From: Sedimentitalea xiamensis | GTDB lineage: Bacteria > Pseudomonadota > Alphaproteobacteria > Rhodobacterales > Rhodobacteraceae | Direction of reading: 5' to 3' | Assembly (NCBI RefSeq): GCF_030164465.1 | Contig: NZ_JASNJE010000019.1 | Location: 19,463 to 83,462, forward strand | DNA length: 64,000 nucleotides | Shown: positions 1 to 7,817 of the stretch, piece by piece | Position numbering within the stretch: position 1 is the stretch's first letter | Layout: every line of letters starts with the position of its first letter | Notes under the pieces: generated by a model | What the model saw: the letters and a program-made list of their open reading frames with translations, nothing else | Told to the model about the DNA's origin: nothing | Database searches by the model: none | Position numbers and translations under genes: made by a program

Positions 1-638
1 CCGACCGGTTCGGGACAGACGGGCAGGGCGTGACCTTTGACGGCGAAACCTTCCGCTTGCCGGGGTCGAACCTGACCCCGACGCTGCTGGAAGCCGCCGA
101 CATGGCGCGTGACGACGGGCGCGCCGATCTCTTGCGGCACGAGGCGCGCGCCACCTTGCCCGCGCGCAGCTTTCCGAACGGCGCGCATGTCGCCGAAGTG
201 GTGGTCGACCCTGAGACCGGCGTCGCGCGGGTGGACCGCTATACGGTGGTGGATGATTTCGGGAACCTGATCAACCCGATGCTGGCCGAGGGGCAGGTGC
301 ACGGCGGGGTGGCGCAAGGCATAGGTCAAGCCATCGCCGAACATGTGGTATACGATGAAGATGGCCAGATTCTGACCGCCAGTTTCATGGATTACGCGAT
401 GCCGAGGGCCACCGATGTTCCGATGATCCGGTTTGTCTCCGAACCGGTGCCATCGACGGCGAACCCCATGGGGATGAAAGGCTGCGGAGAGGCGGGGACC
501 GTCGGCTCCATGGCCGCGGTGGCGAACGCGGTCCAGGATGCGCTGTGGGAACGGGGCGTCCGGCAGGCGGACATGCCGTTCACGCCGCTAAGAGTATGGG
601 AAATGTTGAACGATGAACCTGTCATGGCTGACCGGTAA
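1..638 (+). CDS. molybdenum hydroxylase large subunit (CoxL/xanthine dehydrogenase family), C-terminal part
   Basis: The reading frame is already open at base 3 and ends at 638, so only about the last 211 residues of a protein normally near 750-800 residues are present. The family oxidises aldehydes, purines or CO with a molybdopterin-cytosine-dinucleotide cofactor and partners with FAD and 2Fe-2S subunits that must lie outside the window. The diagnostic segment is GMKGCGEAGT near the end, where the glutamate is the conserved catalytic base next to the Mo centre. The stretch around VVDDFGNLINPMLAEGQVHG is typical of the C-terminal half. The signature loop that would separate true CO dehydrogenase from other oxidases is not in view, so the substrate cannot be assigned. 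The stop overlaps the start of the next gene. Confidence 0.85.
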   Translation, partial: DRFGTDGQGVTFDGETFRLPGSNLTPTLLEAADMARDDGRADLLRHEARATLPARSFPNGAHVAEVVVDPETGVARVDRYTVVDDFGNLINPMLAEGQVHGGVAQGIGQAIAEHVVYDEDGQILTASFMDYAMPRATDVPMIRFVSEPVPSTANPMGMKGCGEAGTVGSMAAVANAVQDALWERGVRQADMPFTPLRVWEMLNDEPVMADR

Positions 639-1689
639 GATTTTCGGATGGCTCGGGCGGCCGCTTCGGTCCGAGCATTCCGCTGAAACGAGGACACGCG
701 GTCCTCTGACCCATGTCATCATCCTGGATGGCACCTTGTCCTCGCTCGAGCCCGGATTTGAAACCCATGCCGGGGTGACCTACCGGCTCTGCCGGGAAAT
801 GGGTGCGCAGGTTTCCGTGTTCTACGAAGCCGGGGTGCAGTGGAACAACTGGCGCAATACCGTCGATGTCATGATGGGGCGCGGCATCAACCGGCAGATC
901 CGCCGCGCCTACGGCTATCTCGCGTCGCGCTATCGGCCCGGCGACAGGATTTTCCTGATCGGTTATTCGCGCGGCGCATTCGCCGTGAGATCGCTTGCCG
1001 GGGTGATCGACATGGTCGGTCTTCTGAAGACGGAACATGCGACCGAGCGGAATATCAAGACCGCCTACCGCCACTATGAACTGCGGTCCAGCGCGCTGCA
1101 TGCGGCAGCCTTCCGGACGGCGTTCTGCCACGCCGAAGTGCCCATCGAAATGGTAGGGGTCTGGGATACGGTCAAGGCGCTCGGCCTGCGCCTGCCCCTG
1201 TTCTGGAAAGTTTCGGACGCGCAGCACGCGTTTCACAATCACCAGCTCGGCGGCAGTGTCCGCAACGGATTCCATGCGCTTGCCCTGGACGAAACGCGCC
1301 AGGTCTACGAACCCGAAATGTGGGTCTGTCCGCCGGATTTTGCCGGCCACGTCGAACAGGTCTGGTTCCGTGGGACGCATGGCGACATCGGCGGGCAACT
1401 CAGCGGCTATGAGGCGGCGCGCCCGCTGTCCAACATTTCTCTGGTCTGGATGCTGGAGCGCGCCGCCGCCTGCGGGTTGCCGCTTCCGGAAACCTGGCGG
1501 GCGCGGTTCTTCACCGATCCCGACGGCCCGTCCGTCGGAACCTGGCGGGGCTGGGGCAAGATCTTCTGGCTGCGCCGCCGCAGGATCGTTGGCCGGGACC
1601 GATCCGAATCGATCCATGACTCGGTGCGTCTGGACAGCCTGCCCAAGAACGCCAGGGGGATATTGCGGTTCCGGTCAAAGGACGCCTGA
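613..1689 (+). CDS. DUF2235-family alpha/beta hydrolase
   Basis: This 358-residue protein has a DUF2235 (T6SS phospholipase effector Tle1-like) alpha/beta-hydrolase layout. The nucleophile elbow GYSRGAF places the catalytic serine at about residue 119. A VWDTV motif supplies an aspartate at about 185, and GTHGDIGG a histidine at about 256. No signal peptide or secretion adaptor is evident and no type VI genes are in view, so a housekeeping esterase or phospholipase role is as likely as an effector role. The start overlaps the molybdenum hydroxylase gene by 26 bases, which suggests co-transcription by position only. The substrate is unknown. The family assignment rests on the serine motif and the conserved WDTV and HGDIGG blocks. 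Confidence 0.8.
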   Translation: MNLSWLTGKIFGWLGRPLRSEHSAETRTRGPLTHVIILDGTLSSLEPGFETHAGVTYRLCREMGAQVSVFYEAGVQWNNWRNTVDVMMGRGINRQIRRAYGYLASRYRPGDRIFLIGYSRGAFAVRSLAGVIDMVGLLKTEHATERNIKTAYRHYELRSSALHAAAFRTAFCHAEVPIEMVGVWDTVKALGLRLPLFWKVSDAQHAFHNHQLGGSVRNGFHALALDETRQVYEPEMWVCPPDFAGHVEQVWFRGTHGDIGGQLSGYEAARPLSNISLVWMLERAAACGLPLPETWRARFFTDPDGPSVGTWRGWGKIFWLRRRRIVGRDRSESIHDSVRLDSLPKNARGILRFRSKDA

Positions 1690-1717
1690 TCTCGCGGCGG
1701 GGGCGACGCCGGGCGAT

Positions 1718-2203
1718 CTAGCTGCGGGCCATGTCCATGATGATGCAGGTGGTCGACCCGGTCGCATAAAGACGCCCGTCCTCGACACCACGGATTTCGC
1801 CATGCGCGATACCCGTCGATCTGCCCGCGTGATCGGTTTCGCCGATGCAGTCGATCACCATGCCGATGGGGATCGGGCGTATGATGTTGATCTTGTATTC
1901 GAGCGTTGTGTAGACCGACCCGCGCGGCACCTTGGTCATCACGGCGCAGGCCATGGCGCTGTCCAGAAGGGTGCCGTACCAGCCGCCGTGCACCGTGCCC
2001 ATCGGGTTCGTCACGCTGAATTCGGGGGCGCCGCGAAACACCGCCCGGCCGTCCGAAACGGCATGCAGCGTATAGCCCATGGTCCGGCTGATCGGCGGGC
2101 CGGGATGGCGCCCTTCGAGCATGCCGCGCATGTATTCCAGCCCGGACATCGACAGCACGTCGTCCAGGGGCATCAAGTCCGAAGGGTCATTGGCGATGTT
2201 CAT
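1718..2203 (-). CDS. PaaI-family hotdog-fold thioesterase
   Basis: This 161-residue protein has the hotdog-fold signature of PaaI/YbgC-type acyl-CoA thioesterases. The block NPMGTVHGGWYGTLLDSAMA contains the HGG motif and the following acidic residue used in catalysis. Such enzymes hydrolyse aromatic or medium-chain acyl-CoA esters in the cytoplasm. It is transcribed convergently with the DUF2235 hydrolase (28-base gap) and lies just downstream of metF on the same strand. The 52-base gap to metF allows but does not prove a shared transcript. The acyl-CoA substrate cannot be predicted. Confidence 0.85.
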   Translation of the reverse strand: MNIANDPSDLMPLDDVLSMSGLEYMRGMLEGRHPGPPISRTMGYTLHAVSDGRAVFRGAPEFSVTNPMGTVHGGWYGTLLDSAMACAVMTKVPRGSVYTTLEYKINIIRPIPIGMVIDCIGETDHAGRSTGIAHGEIRGVEDGRLYATGSTTCIIMDMARS

Positions 2204-2255
2204 CTGCGTCTCCCGTTTCGGGAGACGCTAGCAGCAATTTCCGGGTGCGCAATCG

Positions 2256-3122
2256 CTACGCGACGTTCTGCAATTGCGCCTTCGGTGAAACCCCCAGCGC
2301 ATGACAGACATCCCGTGTCAGTTCCGGCCGGTTCAGCGTGTAGAAGTGCAGCTTGTCGACGCCGCCTTCGATCAGGTCGCTGCAAAGCTCCGTGCAGAGC
2401 GCCGTGGCCAGCAGGTCTTCACGACCGTCGCGCAGCGCCTTTGCGAAGGCTTCGTCGATCCATGCCGGAACCGGCGTTCCGCAGCGCAGGGCGAAATTGC
2501 GCGCACCTTTCCAGTTCTCGATCGGCAGGATGCCCGGCGTGATGTCCGCGTCGATCCCCGCCTTCGCGCAGGCGTCGCGGAAGCGGAAAAAGGTTTCCGC
2601 TTCGAAGAAGAACTGGGTCAGAGCCTCGCTCGCGCCGACGTCCAGCTTGGCCTTGAGCCAGGCGATGTCCGCGTCTAGGTCGGCGGCTTCCGGGTGCTTG
2701 TCGGGATAGGCCCCGACCCGGATGTTGAACCGGCGGGTTTCCGCCAGCGCCCCGATCAGTTCGACGGAATTGGCGAAGCCGTCGGGATGCGCCACGAAGG
2801 CGCCGCTGCCCCTGGGCGGATCGCCCCGCAGGGCGACGATATCGCTGACACCGGCCTCGGCGAATGTGTCGGCGATGGCCAGCGTCTCGGCGCGGGTCGC
2901 GTTGACGCAGGTCAGGTGCGCGGCGACGTTCAGGCCCGACGACTTGTGCAGGGTCGCGACCGCGTCCCGCGTCAGGTCGCGGGTGGTTCCGCCGGCGCCA
3001 TAGGTGACCGAGACGAACCGCGGGTCCAGCGGGGCCAGGGTCTGAACCGTGTCCCAAAGGCGAAACGATCCCTCCAGATTCTGGGGCGGGAAGAATTCGA
3101 AAGAGATGCTTGGAACGGTCAT
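2256..3122 (-). CDS. metF: methylenetetrahydrofolate reductase
   Basis: MetF reduces 5,10-methylene-THF to 5-methyl-THF using FAD and NAD(P)H, feeding methyl groups to methionine synthase. The 288-residue length fits bacterial MetF. Family features include SFEFFPP at the N-terminus, VSVTYGAGG, the VALRGDPP block and the late PGILPI motif of the TIM barrel. The ATG at 3122 was chosen over one 11 codons upstream because an AGAGGA ribosome site lies about 8 bases before it and the protein then starts at the family's usual point. A LysR regulator resembling MetR lies divergently 290 bases away, with a small membrane-protein gene between, which points to homocysteine-responsive control. Confidence 0.95.
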   Translation of the reverse strand: MTVPSISFEFFPPQNLEGSFRLWDTVQTLAPLDPRFVSVTYGAGGTTRDLTRDAVATLHKSSGLNVAAHLTCVNATRAETLAIADTFAEAGVSDIVALRGDPPRGSGAFVAHPDGFANSVELIGALAETRRFNIRVGAYPDKHPEAADLDADIAWLKAKLDVGASEALTQFFFEAETFFRFRDACAKAGIDADITPGILPIENWKGARNFALRCGTPVPAWIDEAFAKALRDGREDLLATALCTELCSDLIEGGVDKLHFYTLNRPELTRDVCHALGVSPKAQLQNVA

Positions 3123-3166
3123 GGCGGAATCCTCTGATTTCACCCCTTGTTGCACGGGTTTTGTTG

Positions 3167-3179
3167 TGAGACAATTTCA
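3167..3179. promoter_or_regulatory. candidate MetR operator
   Basis: The sequence TGAG-ACAAT-TTCA lies 45 bases upstream of metF. It differs by one base from the TGAA-N5-TTCA half-palindromic site known for enterobacterial MetR. The adjacent metR-like gene makes this a reasonable operator candidate, but with so short a motif a chance match cannot be excluded. Confidence 0.4.
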
Positions 3180-3207
3180 TAATACTCAAGAACAACATGA
3201 GTCAGAT

Positions 3208-3399
3208 ATGAGATTGATCATTGCGCTCCTCCTGCCTTTCCTGGTGTTCTTCACCATCGGGCGGCCGTTTCAGGGCATGCTCTGCCTGCTTCTGCAGCTG
3301 ACGCTGATCGGATGGATTCCCGCCGCGATCTGGGCGGTCTACGCGCTAAGCCAGTATAACACCGACAAGAAAATCGCCGCCAGCCGCCGTGGCGACTGA
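3208..3399 (+). CDS. YqaE/Pmp3-family small membrane protein
   Basis: This is a 63-residue hydrophobic protein with two predicted membrane spans (about residues 3-19 and 25-46). It carries the Pmp3/YqaE pattern: FLVFFTIGRPFQGMLCLLLQ, then a turn and IPAAIWAVYAL, ending in a short charged tail. Members are small membrane proteins linked to membrane potential and stress in yeast and bacteria, and their biochemical role is unresolved. The ATG at 3208 was chosen because residues encoded further upstream are polar and unlike the family. No strong ribosome site is visible. It sits between divergent metF and metR, so it may use the same promoter region as metR. Confidence 0.75.
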   Translation: MRLIIALLLPFLVFFTIGRPFQGMLCLLLQLTLIGWIPAAIWAVYALSQYNTDKKIAASRRGD

Positions 3400-3414
3400 C
3401 GGAACGGGGGGCGG

Positions 3415-4320
3415 ATGCATCTGGAATTTCGACATCTTCGCACGATCAAGGCGATTCACGATTGCGGCGGCCTGGCCCGCGCCGCCGATCAGTTGAACAT
3501 CACGCAAAGCGCGCTCAGCCATCAGATCAAGGGGCTTGAGGAACAGGCCGGTGTCGACCTGTTCGTGCGACGGTCCAAGCCGATGACCCTGTCGCCCGCC
3601 GGATTCCGGTTGCTCAGGCTCGCGGAACAGGTTCTTCCGCAGATCGAAGCGACGCTGGCGGATTTCGGAAACCTGCGCGATGGCAAGACCGGGCGGATGC
3701 ACATCGCGATCGAATGCCACGCGTGTTTCGAATGGCTTTTCCCGGTGCTCGAAGAGTTCCGGAAGAACTGGCCGGATGTGGATGTGGACATCCGGCCGGG
3801 GCTGGCCTTCGACGCGCTGCCCGCCTTGCAGAAGGAAGAGGTCGATCTGGTGGTCTCGTCCGATCCCGAAGATCTGCCGGGCGTGGAATTCATCGAACTG
3901 TTCGACTATGCGCCGGTCTTCGTGGCTTCCGCCGCGCATCCGCTGGCGAAGAAGGACTGGATCGCCGCCGAGGATTTCCGCGGCCAGACGCTGATCACCT
4001 ATCCGGTCGAACGTAGCCGTCTCGACGTTTTCAGCCAGCTTCTGATCCCGGCAAAGGTCGAACCCGCCGCGATCCGGCAGGTGGAACTGACGGCGGTGAT
4101 CCTGCTGCTGGTGGCGTCCAACCGCGGCGTTGCCGTGTTGCCCGACTGGGTGGTGCGCGAGGTCAAGTATTCTTCGGATTACGTGACCCGCCCGCTCACC
4201 GAAACCGGCATCACCCGCAGGCTCTATGCCGCGATCCGGACCGAGGACCGGAACAAGCCGTTCATGCAGAACCTGCTGTCGCTGGCGGGCATCGAAGCGC
4301 GCAAGTTGCAGGCGCAGTAG
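3415..4320 (+). CDS. metR: LysR-type regulator, MetR-like
   Basis: This 301-residue LysR regulator has a winged HTH at about residues 1-60 (GGLARAADQLNITQSALSHQ), then the effector-binding domain. The early MHLEFRHLRTIKAIHD and the segment RRSKPMTLSPAGFRLL match MetR more closely than generic LysR members. MetR uses homocysteine as co-inducer and activates metF and metE/metH. It lies near divergent metF, the classical arrangement, and a TGAG-N5-TTCA site lies between them. It follows the small YqaE-like gene by 15 bases on the same strand. Confidence 0.85.
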   Translation: MHLEFRHLRTIKAIHDCGGLARAADQLNITQSALSHQIKGLEEQAGVDLFVRRSKPMTLSPAGFRLLRLAEQVLPQIEATLADFGNLRDGKTGRMHIAIECHACFEWLFPVLEEFRKNWPDVDVDIRPGLAFDALPALQKEEVDLVVSSDPEDLPGVEFIELFDYAPVFVASAAHPLAKKDWIAAEDFRGQTLITYPVERSRLDVFSQLLIPAKVEPAAIRQVELTAVILLLVASNRGVAVLPDWVVREVKYSSDYVTRPLTETGITRRLYAAIRTEDRNKPFMQNLLSLAGIEARKLQAQ

Positions 4321-4332
4321 GACGTGCCGGTT

Positions 4333-4869
4333 TCAGGTGTCTGAAAACATTGCCTTGACCCGCTCGATATCCAGCGGGTTTTCATGCAGCGAATCCGGAT
4401 CCCATTCGGAGCGTTCCGCTTCGAAAAAATCGCCGCCATAGACATGCAGCGCGCCTGTCAGCCTGGGGATCGGGTTGGTCACGGAGTGGATGATATCCTG
4501 ACCGAGGGGCGTCCAGTCCCCGGTTCCCAGGTTGCGGGCGCCCGCCGCTTCGATCCGGTCATCGGGGTCGTCCCTGAGCCGCCGCCAGAAGATGTTGTCT
4601 TCGCGTCCGTTGTAGATGCCGATCGTGGCCCACATTTCGTGGTTGTGGGGCTGCACGGTCATCAAGGGCTTCCAGACCACGTTGAGAATGGTCAGCCGGT
4701 CGGATCGGTATATCGGCGTGATCCCCGAACCAGAGGGTTCCCCAAGAGCCGACGTCACCGCGCAAGGGTCGTGCATGGCGTGATCGAGCAGGCTCCCGAT
4801 CGCTTGCTGACTGTCGGAGCGGTCGATTGCGTCCACGCAATCCGCAACGAAGTGTTCCAGGTTCCACAT
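4333..4869 (-). CDS. cupin-type dioxygenase, cysteine-dioxygenase-like
   Basis: This 178-residue protein has a double-stranded beta-helix fold signature. Histidines in PHNHEMWATIG and in DIIHSVTNP are likely metal ligands, as in cysteine dioxygenases and related predicted metal-dependent enzymes (COG5553-like). Its substrate is not certain: thiol dioxygenases of this type oxidise cysteine, 3-mercaptopropionate or related thiols to sulfinates. The ATG at 4869 was preferred to one 12 codons upstream because GGGGAGAA lies just ahead and the preceding codons look non-conserved. It runs convergently into metR with a 12-base gap. Confidence 0.7.
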   Translation of the reverse strand: MWNLEHFVADCVDAIDRSDSQQAIGSLLDHAMHDPCAVTSALGEPSGSGITPIYRSDRLTILNVVWKPLMTVQPHNHEMWATIGIYNGREDNIFWRRLRDDPDDRIEAAGARNLGTGDWTPLGQDIIHSVTNPIPRLTGALHVYGGDFFEAERSEWDPDSLHENPLDIERVKAMFSDT

Positions 4870-4932
4870 GATGTTCTCCCCGTCCGCAGAAGGGGAGAAT
4901 ACCATATTTTGCTCAAGATCGGTAGGTGGCGA

Positions 4933-5973
4933 TCAGGCCACCTTGACGATCTGCTTGCCGACGTTCCTGCCCTGAAGCAGGCCCATGAAGGCTTCGGGCG
5001 CGTTTTCCAGCCCTTCCGCGATGTCTTCGAGATAGGCGATTTCGCCCTTGGCGACCTTCGGCCCGATCTCGCCCAGGAAGGTCGGGAAGCGGTCCCAGTG
5101 GTTGGAGATGATAAAGCCGTTTACCGACAGGAACCTGACGAGGATGTTGCGCCACAGCGCCGGGGCGGTCAGCTGGTCCTGCGCCGCACCCGCGCCCAGC
5201 CCGCCGGCATTGTACCAGCTGATCATGCCGCAGATCGGAATGCGCCCGTGCGGGTTCATCAGGGGGAACACCGCTTCGAGCACCTTGCCGCCGACGTTTT
5301 CGAAATAGATGTCCACGCCGTCCGGGCATTCGGCGGCCAGCGCCTTGCGCAGATCCGGTGCGCTGTCATAGGCGCGATGGTCAAGGCAGGCGTCAAAGCC
5401 GAATTTCTCGACCGCCAGCTTGCATTTGTCGGCCCCGCCCGCGATGGCGACAGTGCGCAGGCCCAGGCCCTTGGCGACCTGGCCGACCATGGACCCCACG
5501 GGACCGGTGGCGGCGGCGACGACGAGCGTTTCACCCGCTTTGGGACGGCCGTATTCCATCAGGCCGTGCCAGCCGGTGAAGCCCGGCATTCCAAGGACGC
5601 CGAGGGCGGCGGTGATCGGGCCATGCGCGGGGTCGAGCTTGCGCAGCATCTTCGCCGGTTGCACGGCATGGGTGGCCCAGCCCAGCATGCCGAAGGCAAA
5701 ATCGCCGATCTTGAAATCGGGGCTGTTGGAGGCGATGACCTCGCCCACGCCGCCGGCCTCCATCGTCCCGCCGAGCGGCACCGGCGCGGCATAGGATTTC
5801 GCGTCGTCCATGCGCCCCCGCATATAGGGATCCAGCGACATGTAGTGGACCTTGACCAGAACCTCTCCGTCGCCGGGCACAGGCAGGGGATTGCTTTCCA
5901 GGCGGAAGTTCTCGGCTTTGGGCGCCCCGTCCGGGCGGCTGGCAAGTGCGATGCGCTGCATCTGTTCGGTCAT
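4933..5973 (-). CDS. NADP-dependent oxidoreductase, medium-chain (CurA/prostaglandin-reductase-like)
   Basis: This 346-residue zinc-independent medium-chain dehydrogenase/reductase is of the leukotriene B4 12-hydroxydehydrogenase / CurA / YncB type. Visible markers are MSLDPYMRGRM, the nucleotide-binding block AAATGPVGSMVGQVAKGLG, and the late MISWYNAGG stretch. These enzymes reduce the double bond of alpha,beta-unsaturated ketones or aldehydes with NADPH. The ATG at 5973 gives the usual family N-terminus, QRIALASRPDG. A longer open frame upstream is rich in proline and arginine and was not used. It is followed on the same strand by the cupin gene after 63 bases. The physiological substrate is unknown. 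Confidence 0.88.
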   Translation of the reverse strand: MTEQMQRIALASRPDGAPKAENFRLESNPLPVPGDGEVLVKVHYMSLDPYMRGRMDDAKSYAAPVPLGGTMEAGGVGEVIASNSPDFKIGDFAFGMLGWATHAVQPAKMLRKLDPAHGPITAALGVLGMPGFTGWHGLMEYGRPKAGETLVVAAATGPVGSMVGQVAKGLGLRTVAIAGGADKCKLAVEKFGFDACLDHRAYDSAPDLRKALAAECPDGVDIYFENVGGKVLEAVFPLMNPHGRIPICGMISWYNAGGLGAGAAQDQLTAPALWRNILVRFLSVNGFIISNHWDRFPTFLGEIGPKVAKGEIAYLEDIAEGLENAPEAFMGLLQGRNVGKQIVKVA

Positions 5974-6142
5974 GTCTGGCGTCCTCCGGTTGATTGTGCG
6001 GAACGGTGGCGCTCTGTCCGCCAAATGGCAAGGGCCATCGGCGCTGACGCGGCGGCATCGCGGCGAAGGGGCGTCGCGACGGCTTGGCAATGGCGGCTGT
6101 CACGCGTATACGCGCGGCCTGACCCGACAGGAGCGTGTGACA

Positions 6143-6928
6143 ATGGTAGGCAGTGCAAATCTCAACGTGATGATCAAGGCCGCGCGCAAGGCCGGTCGGT
6201 CGCTGGTGAAGGATTTCCGCGAAGTCGAGAATCTCCAGGTCTCCAGAAAGGGCGCGGGCGATTTCGTGACCAAGGCCGACCTGGCGTCCGAAAAGATCAT
6301 CCGGGACGAACTGATGGGCGCACGGCCGACCTATGGGTGGATCGCCGAAGAGGGCGGCGCGGCCGAAGGTCAGGATCCGACGCGGCGCTGGATCGTGGAC
6401 CCTTTGGACGGCACCACCAACTTCCTGCACGGATTGCCGCATTGGGGCGTTTCGATCGCGCTGGAACACAAGGGCGAGGTCGTCGCCGGGGTCGTGTTCG
6501 ATCCGGCCAAGGACGAGATGTTCTTTGCCGAAAAGGGGGCCGGCGCCTGGATGAACGACACGCGTCTGCGGGTTTCGGGACGGCACCGGATGATCGAAAG
6601 CATCTTTGCCACCGGCCTGCCGTTTGCCGGGCGCGCGGACTTGCCGGAAACCCTGCAGGATCTGGCTCGGCTCCTGCCGGTCTGCGCTGGCGTGCGGCGG
6701 TGGGGCGCAGCGGCGTTGGACATGGCCTATGTCGCCGCGGGTCGCTATGACGGCTTCTGGGAGCGGCGGTTGCAGGCATGGGACATGGCGGCAGGCGTCG
6801 TCATCGTGCGCGAGGCAGGCGGTTTGATCGAACCGCTGGATCCGCGCGGCGACATTCTGGGCGACGGCGAGGTGATCTGCGCCAACGACGCCCTGTTTGA
6901 CGGTTTCGCCAAGGTGATCCGCGGCTGA
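6143..6928 (+). CDS. suhB: inositol monophosphatase family protein (SuhB-like)
   Basis: This 261-residue Mg-dependent sugar phosphatase has the metal-binding motif DPLDGTTNF, with the first aspartate at about residue 86. Glutamates occur in IAEEGG, and a second block, QAWDMAAGVVIVREAGG, supplies the C-terminal aspartate. The length fits SuhB/IMPase. Members hydrolyse myo-inositol-1-phosphate and related sugar phosphates, and SuhB also assists rRNA antitermination in enterobacteria. The ATG at 6143 gives the family start (NLNVMIKAARKAGR), and GACAGGAG lies about 10 bases upstream. It is divergent from the oxidoreductase gene with 169 bases between them. Confidence 0.88.
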   Translation: MVGSANLNVMIKAARKAGRSLVKDFREVENLQVSRKGAGDFVTKADLASEKIIRDELMGARPTYGWIAEEGGAAEGQDPTRRWIVDPLDGTTNFLHGLPHWGVSIALEHKGEVVAGVVFDPAKDEMFFAEKGAGAWMNDTRLRVSGRHRMIESIFATGLPFAGRADLPETLQDLARLLPVCAGVRRWGAAALDMAYVAAGRYDGFWERRLQAWDMAAGVVIVREAGGLIEPLDPRGDILGDGEVICANDALFDGFAKVIRG

Positions 6929-6997
6929 ACCACGCCCGGAACTGAACGAGCGTCAGCGGATCGGGTCCGGTCGGCGACGCGGGACCGTTTCCGGCAT

Positions 6998-7021
6998 GAG
7001 TATTTGGACAAAGATGAAGAG
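6998..7021. repeat. intergenic motif resembling a recurrent Rhodobacteraceae repeat
   Basis: A short AT-richer stretch, GAGTATTTGGACAAAGATG followed by AAGAG, lies in the convergent gap between suhB and the rhomboid gene. From memory, very similar strings recur at the 3' ends of genes across Rhodobacteraceae genomes. Only this copy was noticed here. Its function is unknown; it is neither a clear hairpin nor a T-tract terminator. Confidence 0.35.
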
Positions 7022-7032
7022 CCGGGCGCGTC

Positions 7033-7776
7033 TTACTTGCGGGGCACGCGCGGGATGCGGGTCTGGCTGAGCCGGTAACGGGTTTCCGGATGCTGCGGCA
7101 GGCCGTGGGTTCGGCTCCAGAACGCCGGACCGCCCAGGCGGAACCAGACCGGTGCAATCAATGCAAGACCGATCGCGAAGCCGCCGGCATGTGCCCAGTA
7201 GGCGACCCCGCCCGCGTCCGGATCTGCACCAAGACCGCCGATGAACTGCATTGTGAACCAGGCCGCCAGCATGACCCAGGCCGGGATCGCGAAAACGCGG
7301 AAGAACACAATCAGGATCAGCAGAATATCCACGCGCGCCCTTGGAAACAGCAGCAGGTAGCCGCCCATGACCCCGGCGATCGCACCCGAAGCGCCAACCG
7401 TCGGCACCATGGAAACCGGGGCCGCGAGCACATGCACGAGTCCGGCCCCGATGCCGCAGGCGAGATAGAAGGCGAGGAACCTGCCATGGCCCAGCTTGTC
7501 TTCGAGATTGTCCCCGAAGATCCAGAGAAACAGCATGTTGCCGGCCAGGTGCATCCAGCCGCCGTGCAGGAAGATGGAACTTACCAGGGTGTGATAGCCG
7601 TCGCCGCTGCTGATCCGGGCCGGAATGATCGACCAGTCGAAATAGAGTTGCGACAGGGCGCGGCCGTCGGACATGATGCCCAGTTGGCTGAGAAAGACCA
7701 GCACGTTCGCCGCGATCAGCCCGTAGACGACATAGGGCGTTCGCCCGGACGGATTGTGATCGCGGATCGGAAACAT
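7033..7776 (-). CDS. rhomboid-family intramembrane serine protease
   Basis: This 247-residue polytopic protein has about six membrane spans. Rhomboid features are present: HGGWMHLAGNMLFLWIFG in the L1/TM2 region, the catalytic GASGAIAG with serine about 130, and AHAGGF with histidine about 196, forming the Ser-His dyad. Rhomboids cleave transmembrane substrates within the bilayer; the substrate here is unknown. The C-terminal tail after the last span is short and basic. The ATG at 7776 begins MFPIRDHNP, a typical bacterial rhomboid N-terminus. It lies 41 bases downstream of putA on the same strand. Confidence 0.92.
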   Translation of the reverse strand: MFPIRDHNPSGRTPYVVYGLIAANVLVFLSQLGIMSDGRALSQLYFDWSIIPARISSGDGYHTLVSSIFLHGGWMHLAGNMLFLWIFGDNLEDKLGHGRFLAFYLACGIGAGLVHVLAAPVSMVPTVGASGAIAGVMGGYLLLFPRARVDILLILIVFFRVFAIPAWVMLAAWFTMQFIGGLGADPDAGGVAYWAHAGGFAIGLALIAPVWFRLGGPAFWSRTHGLPQHPETRYRLSQTRIPRVPRK

Positions 7777-7817
7777 GGCCGGACGCTGGGCGCAATCCCG
7801 CCCGGCGTCAAGATCGC

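Noticed and set aside
613..1689. A type VI secretion effector
   Set aside because: DUF2235 similarity alone does not show this. No vgrG, PAAR, hcp or immunity-like gene is adjacent in the window.
3123..3207. A SAM or SAH riboswitch upstream of metF
   Set aside because: The leader is only about 85 bases to the next gene and shows none of the conserved SAM-II or SAH core sequences. A MetR-type site explains regulation better.
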